A stretch of 64,000 nucleotides of DNA from Plasmodium coatneyi (taxonomy: Eukaryota; Apicomplexa; Aconoidasida; Haemosporida; Plasmodiidae), in NCBI RefSeq assembly GCF_001680005.1, contig NC_033557.1, positions 310,001 through 374,000 of the forward strand, read 5' to 3'. The first letter of the stretch is position 1. Each line of letters opens with the position of its first letter. The position numbers were made by a program, and so were the translations under genes. This document shows positions 48,313 to 59,260 of the stretch, piece after piece. The notes below the pieces were generated by a model. That model was not told where the DNA came from. It ran no database searches and saw only the letters and a list, made by a program, of their open reading frames with translations.

Positions 48313-49776
48313 ATGACAAAGGTAATACGGATTATTATATGTGTTTCCTTCCATGTGAGGGTACATGGACATATACATATGCAATACATCTGCATGTACA
48401 TAATATTCTGTACATAATATAATGAATATAGGAAGTATAAATGTATTCCACTAATTATATTTATAGGGACTGAATTTGGATAATTTACCTTCCAAGTTTA
48501 CTTTCTATGATGTATTCCAAAACAATGGGGAAAACTGTACAGGCGCATGCGCGGGAAAAAAAGAGACACTCCAAAGTCACAAGGAGAAAATAGAAGAAGA
48601 ATATGATAAAATACAAAAAGCATTATGCAGTGCGTGTGAAATGTATGGACGCACGAATAAACCCAGAAAGGAAGCCTATCATTTCCTATATTATTGGATA
48701 GGAAGTAAAATACCTGCAAGTAAAGGGGAAACTCCCGGCTTCCCCTATAAAATAAGACTCATTTGTGGAGATATAAATAAAGCTTGCGGGAATCAACAAT
48801 GTGGAATTCCCTGTGATAATCCTGATAAAGCTATTTTCGAACAGAGAAGAATAATATTCGACTATTATTACGATTATTATACCATAGAAAAGGATATATT
48901 GCAGAATGGGCCCATTTGTAAAGGGAAATGGTCCGATTATCTAAGGAAAGTTTCCTTAGCATGTACCAAGGTGAAGGAAGATTGCGCAGAGAAGGACGGG
49001 GCAGAAAGGGAATATTGTGAAGAATTCAAAACAAAATACCTGGGATATTGTAATATAGCGAAACTGTCAGAACTGAAATGTGCGTTAGAATCACTCCAAG
49101 AAAGAATAGTGCCCGAAGCAGTACAAACAGCATCTTCTAAAGCAGACGAAGCCATAAGTAAAGCTACCACCACAGCTTCGCTTACTTCCTCAATGGTGGC
49201 AGTGGGATTACAAACAATCCTTCTCCTTTTATATAAAGTAAGTACAACAATTACAATTGTAATTACCATTATAATTAAAGTATACAATTGTAATTACAAC
49301 TATAACTAAAGTATACAGTTATAATTACCATTACAATTGTAATAGGCAATTATAATTATAATTACAATAACAATGTAAATAGTAGTATTTTGTCTATATA
49401 TTTATTACTACTTTTAATAAATATAGAGAACAGAATGTGTGCTATATATATAGTACACATTCCCCCCTTGCTCTTCCCACTTTCTTTCCTTCCCCTCCAA
49501 ACACTTCAGTATTCCCCACTAACTTCCTGGTTCGGTAACCACTCTTCTGGAAATGGAAGAAGTAGAAGAAGGAGCACAAGAAAGAGAAGGTCAAGCCAAC
49601 AACAATTTGACGACTTAAGAGAAACATCAACAATAGGCTACACGGACCGTTCGGAAACAAGTTCCACGTTTGATCCCACTACAGTACATTCTCCTGCATA
49701 CACTACGCCGTCTTCCAGGGGAGAAACAAATAATAGTACACCGAGTCGTGGGATGGTAGGTTATAATAGAACATAG
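48313..49776 (+). CDS. KIR: KIR protein, one extracellular domain
   Basis: Three exons: 48313-48321 (MTK), 48467-49237, 49510-49776; 1047 nt, 348 residues, phase 0 throughout. KIR proteins are predicted to reach the infected-erythrocyte surface. The main exon opens LNLDNLPSKFTFYDVF and carries the Cys-rich helical domain (CTGACAG, YHFLYYWIGSKIP, CGIPCDNPDKAIFEQRRIIFDYYYDY, CKGKWSDYL). It then has a short heptad stretch and a membrane segment near its end (SSMVAVGLQTILLLLYK). The tail exon begins YSPLTSWFGN, has a basic RSRRRSTRKRR cluster and a Ser/Thr-rich cytoplasmic tail ending MVGYNRT. No signal peptide or PEXEL is visible, as usual for the family. It appears intact. Confidence 0.92.
49238..49509 (+). 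repeat. AT palindrome-rich intron of the KIR gene at 48313
   Basis: About 49245-49380 is built from inverted and direct copies of AATTGTAATTAC and AAGTATACA, so the RNA could fold into several AT hairpins. Unlike other long KIR introns here, it lacks the GGTCTAAGG family. Confidence 0.7.
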
Positions 49777-50610
49777 AACACTAAATATAATGCCCTTTCC
49801 CTACGCGCAAAGTTATGAAGTGTGTGTGTAAGGTTCCTCCTCAATACTGTAATGTTCCACACACCGTAAACTACAGTTATTCACAGTTCTCAGTACGTAA
49901 CCACCGTAACCACTAAATATAATAAAAAAAAATTTATAAAAATGCATAAAAATAATATTTAAATTTACTCCTGCATCATAAAGGTATACAAGATAATGTA
50001 CGTTCTGCGCACCTCTACAATTATTTCCTATATATTTCGATATGTGAACTAATAGCAAACTAATGCTTCCATAATCTTAAAAAAAAGGAAGAGCATCCTT
50101 ATGTACATACCTAATGAAATATACGTATATTTAATTACCTTATTTACGTTTCGTCAAGTAAAAATTATATGAGTAGAGCGCAGTGAGCACAATTAAAAAA
50201 AGGAGTGAACACTGCTCCTTAAAAGAAAATTTAAGCGAGCAAATACCAAAAAAAAACACTAATTTTATGTTGGCTATGTTTTCCCCAATCGGCCTACACC
50301 TTTTTTATGTTTTTCTATAATTAAATAATAAGAACGAAACGGAAAAATTCCCATATATTATTTTGTTTAATGAAAAAAAAATAGAAAATAAAAAAAAAAA
50401 TAAGAAAAAAAACAGCAGTCTTAATTGAATTAATTCATAATATTAGAAGAGAAGAAAAAAAAAAAAAAATTTATAGGGAAAAAAAGAAGAAAAAGAAGAA
50501 AAAAAGAAGGATGGAAAGAAAGAAATGCAATTTTTCCCCTTTTACACTGTATGAACCCTATGATTATTTATATTCCTCCCTCCCCCCAGAGGAAACACGC
50601 CCTTCCAATT
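49777..50610. other. Convergent intergenic region, no gene seen
   Basis: 3' flanks of two converging KIR genes. AT-rich, with A-rich tracts (about 50380-50520). Confidence 0.5.
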
Positions 50611-52996
50611 TTACATATTCTGATAACCTACATTTCTTGCATGACCCCGTGCATTATTATTTGTTCCTCCCCTTCTGTGTAACCTATCATATATGGTTGA
50701 GCTGTCTGTTGACAGATTTGATGTGGAGTTGGTAGTTGAATATCCCGTTGGACCTATTGTGGAACTTCCCTCCGTGGAGTATTCAGTGAAATTTTCCATT
50801 CTTGTGCCGGAGTTCCTCCCCATTGCTGTTCTTCTTTTTCTTCCGTTTCTACTGTTGTTATTTCCCAGGAAGCCATGTATCCAAGAAGGTAAACGATTAT
50901 GCTAAGAAAAGGGGTACGGGAAGGGAAGATTGTTAGGATAGAAAGAAAAGGGGAAGGAAGCGTAGGAATATGCACCATACATATAAAACAATGTCCCATA
51001 TTCATTGTTTTAAAAAAAAAAAAAAAAAAAAGAGATGGGGAGGAAAAATATTAATAAAATGCTATTATTATTCATATTTTTAAAATGTGTGTGTATAATG
51101 CTAATTACTTTATATAGGTAGAATGCCAGTGCTGGAATCCCTATTAATGCAATTGTGGAAGAAGCAACAGCAGGAGTGTTGGAGGTGGTGGTGGAGGATA
51201 TTATTTCTGCTTGAGTCAGTGTAGTTTTCTGTAAAGAATCCAGTTCCGATTTCAATTCTGACGGCTTCCGAATAGTGCTGTCACCATTCTCTTTGAACAT
51301 TTCTTCAAAATGTCTACAACATGTCTTCCTGGGCTGTACATGTTGTGCACAGTATTGTTCCATAGCACTGTATGCTTCAGCCACTTCCTCCACATACTTG
51401 GCACACTCCTCAATATACTTAGACCCAGGAGGCGGAGATGTTTGTACGCATCCTCTTATAGTTGTATAGTTAAGGGAATAATCGAATACTTTTCTCATAT
51501 TTCCGAAAGTGCTTTCGTCAATATCCTTCTCTATAAGCCCACAACTAATTCCACTGAGCACCGCCCATAATTTCTGGTAAATAGCATCCATAACTTTTGG
51601 GAAGGAAGTTTTTGTGCTCTCAGTGTTCCATACTTTATCTCCTACCCAATAATAAAAAAGGTAATATAAATCATTCTTCAGTTCCCTTTCTTTTCCTCCT
51701 TTTTTTTCTTCTGCCCCCCCAGCTACGTAACACCAAGCTTTTGCAATGTTACTAATATGATCCTTAATACTTCCATAATTGCTTAATGCATTACTTAAAT
51801 AATTCTCCGCTGTCTCCTTCTTACACTGAGGTGTATCCTCTACAGTGTACTTCTCTGGCTCGTCGAATTTTTTATATCTTTCTTCTGAAGGTAGTTCTTC
51901 CCAATTGCACTCCTGTGGATATAATTAATAAAAATAAGTATGTTTCTACATTTTCATGGTATGACGGATAAAAATGTTATATGTACACATGAATTTGTCC
52001 CATGTGAGTTCATGCGCGGAACATAAAAGAAACTCTAATATTTTCTTCCTATTCACCACGACTGACGCCGTCAGCAAGAACGGCCCGTAGTAGTGGCAAT
52101 TTTAGTGATGCAGACCTGGTTTGAGTCTGGGTTTGGTTTGGGTTTGGTCCTTAGTTCTGATAGTTCCTTACCACAGTAATCTTCTTTCTTCTCATTATAC
52201 CATGCACAATAGGGATGATCCCCTTTATATGGACACTGCGCCTTTGCAACAATACATGCTCCACTAATTCTTCGCAGGTACTTTGAATATTCCGAACCAT
52301 CTTTGGTGTCATATTGGTGTGCATTGCTTCGTATGGTAGAGTAGTCATAGAAGAAATCATATACTTCCTTCATCTGTTTAAAGAGATCCCAGTTAACATC
52401 AGCATCGTATTCAATTTTACATTTATGATTATAGGGAGCTTTTTTGAGAGTTTCGTATATTTCTTTCATGAAATCCCCCAAGTCTCTATTACCTGTACTC
52501 TTCAGGAAATTTTCTCCCACCCAATAATAAAAGAAATGACAGGGTGCATCATCGAATTGTTCTTTTCCTTTCAGTTTGTGTGCGCAGCAGTAAGCATTCA
52601 TGATCATTTCCTTGGAACTTTTGAGCCAGTCGCCCTCCCTTAACTTACCCTTTAAATCACTTCCCCATTTCTCAGGCCAAATATCTTTACAACCACAATG
52701 GTCCTTAGAAGCCGTCCAGAATTTATTATAGAAATCTGTATTTGAAGGTACCTTTCCTGGGAAGTTGAACTACAAATATAGTGCACAGAAAGTGGAACAC
52801 AGAAGTATATGTACTTCTATGTATTCCTTTCAAATTGCTTATTTTATTTTACACTATATTACATCATGCATATAGGAAGTATTATGTGTACACACATTAT
52901 ATGTTCTCCTTTTTATGTACTTTTGTTTGTATTGCAAAAAGGGAAGGAAGAGAGTGAAGATCAAGCCCATCTCAATATTCCCCTTACCAGTGCCAT
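50611..52996 (-). CDS. KIR: KIR protein, two extracellular domains, inverted CD99-like segment at exon end
   Basis: Minus-strand exons: 52996-52988 (MAL), 52769-52116, 51912-51109, 50901-50611; 1758 nt, 585 residues, phase 0. Domain 1 (FNFPGKVPSNTDFYNKFW, CGCKDIWPEKWG, CHFFYYWVGENF, DLFKQMKEVYDFFYDYS) lacks a membrane segment. Domain 2 (CNWEELPSEERYKKFD, YYLFYYWVGDKVW, STFGNMRKVFDYSLNY, CCRHFEEMF) ends in one (SSTIALIGIPALAFYLYK). The tail exon is Ser/Thr-rich, ending NVGYQNM. The donor of exon 2 had to be set at CAG|GTCTGC because the usual site is displaced: a block at 52076-52118 matches, in reverse orientation, the CD99-like linker of the paralogue at 56933-59260. If this weak donor is not used, the frame stops at 52071. 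Confidence 0.88.
52076..52118 (+). other. Micro-inverted CD99-like coding segment
   Basis: Read on the plus strand, against the gene, this encodes SSGNFSDADL. The gene's own strand immediately beyond the block encodes ADGVSRGE. Together these follow host CD99, which has SSGSFSDADL followed by ADGVSGGE. The core 29 bp match the same-sense linker of the paralogous KIR (58393-58421) at 26 positions after reverse complementing. A 13-nt palindrome (CTGACG C CGTCAG) sits at its edge, 52062-52074. Confidence 0.75.
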
Positions 52997-54779
52997 TGTT
53001 CTTGTGTATATTTCCTTATATATATGATAAACTTCTTTTTAAGATTGTTCATATATATATTCATACTGAATAAATACACGTGAACTTTCCCCTTGTTCTA
53101 TAATGATTATGAGTGAATATTAAATTTTTGTTCTATTCAACAATAAACATTATTCAATTTTTCCACGCATGATAACACATTATATGTATGTGTCGAATCA
53201 TCACATGTACATATAATTAATGTAAGGGCGTGGACGAATGAACATGAAAAATAGAGGAACAATAATAAAAGAAGGAAAGAAAAGAGAAGGAAAGAGAGGG
53301 GAAGGAATTCCAAACTGTGTATCTATCTGTATTATTATATTTATTGTGTGTACTATATTTGTGCACATTCTGTGTACATTGTGTATATGTTCGTTCGGGA
53401 ATATGACATTATTATTATTTATATATTCTTCCTACTATTATGTATATAAGCATATTACTCTTCTTGACGAATATTTGAGCATATATTACTAATTTATGTT
53501 TTATTGTTATTTAGAAAAGGTTCATTAAAAATTGTGAGAAAATACTGCATAATTCAAACACAAAAAGGAGCACATGTGTGCCTTCATCCCCTACTTCCCG
53601 TAATGTGTACATACTCATTTATCCACATTCAGTGAAAAGAGGTATGTGTATACTCACAATACACACATAGTACAAATATAATACCAAATATAATACAAAT
53701 ATAGGGAAAAAAAGAGTACATAATGTAAAACATATATATACTCTCATATTTTTTTATGTTCAAAAAAGAGAGAGTGAAAATTCTGTTTCTGTTCAAAAGT
53801 GAAATTTTGGTGTGCACTCCTGCAGTAATTTCTTATGAAGTAGGCCTTCTCTCCTCCTTCTTTCCTTATGATCGAACTATTATAACAATATTCACCCCCT
53901 TTCCTTCTATAATTACACTATAAACAATTTAAACAGAAAATATACATATAATACTATCTGAGTTCCTTTTCACTTCTCTTTAATTTATATTACATTTTAG
54001 AATTCATTTCACACCTTCTATTCCCTTCCCATGTTCCTGATGGGTATATTACAAATAGTTTATTCATACATACACAACAAACGTTGAAAACTGTGTACAT
54101 TAAGGGGGAGTAAGAGGATAGGGTAGCTCCAGTAGCACAAGGGATCATGTGCACATAATCCACACACATATACATATTATGCAAATGAGTTCACATTTGT
54201 AATGGACTCATTGCAAAGGAAGGGAAAAGAACAGAGAGGATTAGTATACATAAATAGAGAACGAATGTAATATGCACTCCAAAGAAGAGGGCGAGTGGAC
54301 CTCCTCAGTTAGCATCATATACCTGTTGTATGAGTAGTTCCCTCATAATACACTTATTAAGGGGTGGAAGAAAAAATTATGAGGATTATTATTACTAAAG
54401 GGTCACAAATGAAAAAAGGAGTGGGGGGAAGGGGTGTATTAAATAAAGTATTATTATGTGAACACACATATATGTATGTGTGTTCTTCGTGCCTATCATA
54501 AATAATTTCGTATATAATTTTTTCCTTTATGTCACACATAGATATATATATGTATATATGCATATATATATAATGTTTTACCGCTACTGTCCGAAAATTT
54601 AAACAATATATATATACTATTAAGGAAAAAATAAAACGTTAGATGCTCATATTCATCAATAATCACACAACAACAGCAGAAATAAATCATAGAATGCTTA
54701 CACCCTTACGCTACTTAATATATAAACAACCATTAGAATAAATTCCATTACATATATAGAGGAAATATACAAATAAACC
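52997..54779. promoter_or_regulatory. Head-to-head KIR intergenic region 2
   Basis: 1.8 kb between divergent KIR starts. Several blocks are shared, in order and orientation, with the region 59261-61149: near 53387 (TTCG/TTTGGAATATGA), 53760-53800 (AGAGTGAAAATTCTGTTTCT), 54010-54080 (CTATTCCCTTCCCATGT and TGATGGGTATATTACAAATA) and 54640-54740 (ACACCCTTACGCTACTTAAT). A minus-gene upstream block lies at about 53096-53225. No ORF is supported. Confidence 0.65.
54649..54664 (+). promoter_or_regulatory. Shared upstream motif of plus-strand KIR genes, copy 2
   Basis: ATATTCATCAATAATC, 116 bp before the start codon at 54780, followed by a CACACAACAA stretch also present upstream of the gene at 61150. 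Confidence 0.5.
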
Positions 54780-56271
54780 ATGTCAGAAACAGCACCAGCG
54801 GTAGGGAACAATTTTAAAAGAAGGGGCACATATAATATTTCATATATGTTTGATTTGATGTTGTGTAGGGTGAAATAATACAATTATGTAAGAATATACA
54901 CACATATATATATGTATATTCCCTTTAAATTATATTTATAGGTTACATTGTTGGATAAGGCATTACCTTCCTATCACGATTTCTATCATGAATTCGAAAA
55001 CAGCACAGAAGACTGTAAAAGTGTAAGTGATTGCGACACAGAAATAGAGAAGTATGTATTGGGTGGCGATGACTATAAGAGTTGTATAGAACCAATTAAA
55101 AAAGCACTGGCCCATGTACTCAAAACATACGGAAAAAAGGGGGACCCATCCAAAAATGAACCTTATCATTTCTTCTATTATTGGATTGGGGACAAGTTAT
55201 CTGCTTGTATGTCGAAGAAATTCATGTTCCAGAGTAAAGTGGATGGTGCTTGCGGAACTATAAATAATTATTGTGTGGACAACAGAGTATGTGGATTACC
55301 TTGCAATGATAGGCCTGAGCGGGAACAATTCTTCCATAGGAAAAGATTATTCGACTTTTGGTATGATAATAATATTGTACGAACTTTGTTAGAACTTAGT
55401 GGGCCTGAGGGTATTAAGATATGTGAAAGTTACATAGAAAGAGTCGAAGCAGCAAAGGCTGAAATGGAAGCACACTGTGAAACCAACTCTACTCATACTT
55501 ACTGTACTAAATTCTGGAATGTGCATAAGGAACAACTTAAGGAGAAACTGGAAAATTTGCAATCTGCACATAAAAGGAAAGCGCACGAAGCAGCAGCAGA
55601 AAAATCCAAGCTAGAAGAAGCCGTTCTTCAAGCAAATAAAGCTTCCTCTCTTTCATCCGCATTCGGTACCATAGCAGCAATAGAATTACTAGCGGCCCTA
55701 TTCCTTCTATATAAGGTGAAATTACAATTTAAAGTCGCAAAATATAAATAATAGTATTTTTCCCCTTCCTTCCAATTCCTTAGACCCATCCTTTGCTTTC
55801 CTTCCTTAGATCCTTCCTTCCACCTACCACCCACCTAACAACCCACCTACCACCAACCACACCTAACAACCTTCCTTCCAACCTACCACCCCTAACAACA
55901 TTCCTTAGACCCCCGTTCCTTCTAACACCCTCTTGCTTAGACCCCCCTTCCTTTCCCTTCTAACCCTTCAACTTTTTAACCCACCCTTTCTTCCTTCTCA
56001 GTACACTCCATTATCCTCTTGGTTCGGTAACAGCTCCAATGGACGAAGAAGAAGAAAGAGATCCGCCGGAAACAGCTTGCATGTTTCCACAGAAGACAAC
56101 ATAACAGATTATTCCACAGAAACTTCTACAATAGGTCCAGGAGAGAATGATTCTGCAGTACGTTCTGCTGCATACACAGGGCATTCTACAAGACAACCCA
56201 GAGGAAGAACAGGAGCAAGAACAAATGATGCAACGGATCATCAGGGAAATATAGGTTACGGTCGAATGTAA
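54780..56271 (+). CDS. KIR: KIR protein, one extracellular domain
   Basis: Exons 54780-54800 (MSETAPA), 54942-55715 and 56002-56271; 1065 nt, 354 residues, phase 0. The main exon opens LDKALPSYHDFYHEFENS and carries the KIR Cys pattern (CKSVSDCDTEIEKY, YHFFYYWIGDKLSAC, CGTINNYCVDNRVCGLPC, QFFHRKRLFDFWYDNN). It continues with a Glu/Lys/Ala coiled-coil stretch (HKRKAHEAAAEKSKLEEAV) and a membrane segment (SAFGTIAAIELLAALFLLYK). The tail exon starts YTPLSSWFGN, has RRRRKRS and ends NIGYGRM. Close in plan to the genes at 48313 and 61150. Intact. Confidence 0.93.
55716..56001 (+). repeat. CT-rich GGTCTAAGG-family intron
   Basis: On the sense strand this intron is made of CCTTAGACCC-type units and ACCTACCACCAACC-type units, i.e. 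the reverse complement of the repeats seen in SICAvar intron 3. It forms a very long polypyrimidine tract before the acceptor. Confidence 0.8.
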
Positions 56272-56932
56272 GAACTGGATGGGAAGGTCCCCCACGGGAC
56301 ATAAGTAACCACAAAGTTTATATATATACAGTGTACTTCATACAGTTTGTGTATGGGGAGAGAAACAGAATGGAATGACATTTCCCCCTTTATCCTTTCA
56401 CCCCATTTTCCCTACTGCCCATTTCTTTCTTTTTTTAATATTTCACTCTTTTTTTCCCTACATTTGTATGTTTGAATAATTTCATGAAGGAAATAACCCC
56501 CGAGAGGCGTATTGAAAATATTGTAAAAACTCGGCAAAGGCGGTTTTTAGACCTCGGTAAGGCGATTTCTAAGCCTTGGTATATTGCGGTTTCCTTGCCT
56601 CGGCAAAATTGGTAAGTTTTCTGTCACGCCATTTCTGCGGACGGGAAACGCTGAACTTGCCAAGAAAAAGAGGTTGATCAACTGGATAGCATGGGGTTAA
56701 AAGCGCGCAAGATAGGAGAAAAAAAAATAAAATAAAAAAAATAATACACAATAAAATGATCAACATTATTATATATTATAACTGTCAACATAAAAAAAAA
56801 AAAAAAAAAAAAAAACAGGTGGAATGCCATTCTACCTTTATACTTTATGACCCCTATGATTATTTATATTCCTCCCTCCCCCTAAAGAGGGGGGGAACAG
56901 TGACACACTTTTCGAGTGTTACATGTGATGTC
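56272..56932. other. Convergent intergenic region with CTCGG repeat
   Basis: 3' flanks of two converging KIR genes. At about 56528-56605 there are four degenerate ~23-bp units around CCTCGGTAAGGCGATTTCT, unlike the AT-rich surroundings. A poly-A lies near 56791. Confidence 0.6.
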
Positions 56933-59260
56933 CTACATGTTTTGATAACCTATATTCCGAGGATGACCGTCCCTTGTGCCTTTCCTCCTATTATTATTTG
57001 TTCTTTTTTTTTGGGGTGGTGGTTGTCGTTCATCATATAAAGTAGAGTTATCTATTGATTCTGCTGTTGTGGAACCTTCTGTTGAATATTCCGTTGGACC
57101 TATTGTTGAATTATTCTCTGAGGAGTAATCGGTGAAATTTTCCATTCTTGTGCGAGAGTTACGCCGGGCTGATCTTCTTTTTCTTCCGTTTCTACTGCTG
57201 TTACTTCCAAAGATGCCATGTATCCAAGAAGGTAGAATATTATACTAAAATAAGGAGTGGAAAGAAGGAAAGGAAGAAGGGTGTATGGAAGGAGGGGGGT
57301 GGAAAATATGTATTATATATATGTGAAACAACGTCTTATATACATTGATTCAAAGAAAGAAATAAATATTAGTACACTTTGCATTATTTATATATTTTAA
57401 ATGCATTGAGACACTTACTTTATATAGAAGGTATACAATGATTGGTAGTCCTATTAATGTACCTAGTGTAGAAGAGACAATTGGGCCGGTAGGGGTGCTG
57501 GTAGGGGATATTGTTTCTGCTTCAGACACTATAGTTTGTTGTAATAATTCTAACTTATATTTTAATTCTGATGGTTCAGGGATATTGCTTCCATCAATCT
57601 GATTGGAAATTTCATTAAAATGTTTACAACATATCTTCCTAGAACTTCCCGGCTGTTCACAATATTGCTTCATTTTTCCATACACGTCAGCAGCTTCTTG
57701 CAGGTAATCAGAATATACCTGTGCACAATTTAACCCAGAAATCTGAGATTTATGTATGCAGTCCTTTATAGTTCCATGGTCATAGTAATAATCGAATACT
57801 TTTTTCATTTGATTGAACTTGATTTGGTCAATGTCCTCCGTGCATATAGGTCCACGATCAATACCATGAAACACCGTCTGAAGTGGAAAGTAAATTTCAG
57901 TCATAACATCTGGGAACGGAGTGCCGTTCCTATCACTGCTCCATACTTTATCCCCTAACCAATAATAGAATAAATAATATACAGGACCCTTCACTTCCTT
58001 CTTCCCCGCTGCTCCTTCCACTGCTATATTAACTAGGTAACACCAAGCTTTTGCAATGTTATCAATATGCTGCTGCATATTACCATATTTCGTTAATACA
58101 GGCTTCAACTTATTCTCTATTTCCCCTTCCTTATTCCAAATTTCACTTTCCATAGAACTTGCCACCCCTCCGTCAAATCTGCTGTATCCTAATTTTGAGG
58201 GTAAATTCTCCAACTTGCACACCTCCTATAAATATAATTCGGACAGAATAAGTATGTTCTTACATACTGCCGTTTATGACGAATAAAGTATTGTATGTAA
58301 ACATTAATTCATTCCATGTCGGAACACAGCAGAAAGAAAAAAAGGAGCAACCTGCTCAGTGCTCTTCTTTTCCCCACACATTCAACACTTACATCTTCAT
58401 CACTAAAACTGCCACTACTACCAGCTTGATTTGGGTTCGGATTTGGTTTTCCGTTTTCTAGTTCCAATAGCTTTTTCCGATTACAGTAATATTCTTCCTT
58501 TCCTTCTTTCTCATTAAACCAAGTACAGTATGGATCATTTTCATTTTCTTTACATTGTGCTCGTGCAACAAGGCATGCTGTTCTAATTTTTCCCAGGTAC
58601 CTTGAATATTCCGTGAGATGTGCGGATCTATAATGTTCTGCATTCGTTTCTATGGTACTATAGTTATAAGAAAAATCATATACTTCTTTTATATATCCGA
58701 AAAGGCTCTTGTCAATATTACATTGGTATATAACTTTACATTCGTGATTATAGGGTGCTACTTTCAGCGTTTCGTAAATTTCTCTCATGAAATCTCTTAA
58801 CTTCCTATTATCCGTATGGCTGTGGAATTTATCTTCCATCCAGTAATAAAAAAAAAGACAGGGGTCACCACTGGACTGCGATTGTTCCTTTTTCAATTTG
58901 TGCGCACAACAATAAGCATCCAGGACCATTTCATCGGTACCAACAATTTCCAGGTTCCTATTTAACTTACGCTGTAAATCTTTTCCCCATTGATCAGGCC
59001 AAATATCTTTACATTTACATTCGACCTTACCGGGCACGTCGAATTTATTATAAAAATCGGTCTTTGAAGGTAAATTTAACAAATGGGGGGGCTACAAATA
59101 TAATTTGAAAAATGTGGAATTGGAGGAATATGTACACCCATGTGTTCCTACATTCCTTCTTTAACTGCAGTGTATGTACAATATTCTATTTATCGTATTT
59201 ATATATATGCACACATTGAATAATAGAAGGAAACAAACCAACCTTTGATGGTTCTGGCAT
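56933..59260 (-). CDS. KIR: KIR protein, two extracellular domains, CD99-like linker
   Basis: Minus-strand exons: 59260-59243 (MPEPSK), 59091-58393, 58225-57419, 57244-56933; 1836 nt, 611 residues, phase 0. Domain 1 (LLNLPSKTDFYNKFD, CKCKDIWPDQWG, CLFFYYWMEDKF, SLFGYIKEVYDFSYNYS) ends in the linker PNPNPNQAGSSGSFSDED, right at the donor GAT|GTAAGT. This resembles the host CD99 ectodomain (PNPNPN...SSSGSFSDAD). Domain 2 (CKLENLPSKLGYSRFD, YYLFYYWLGDKVW, IKFNQMKKVFDYYYDH, CCKHFNEI) has the only membrane segment (SSTLGTLIGLPIIVYLLYK). The tail exon is Ser/Thr-rich and ends NIGYQNM. Closest relative in the window is the gene at 50611-52996. CD99-like stretches in KIR proteins are described for P. 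knowlesi. Confidence 0.93.
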
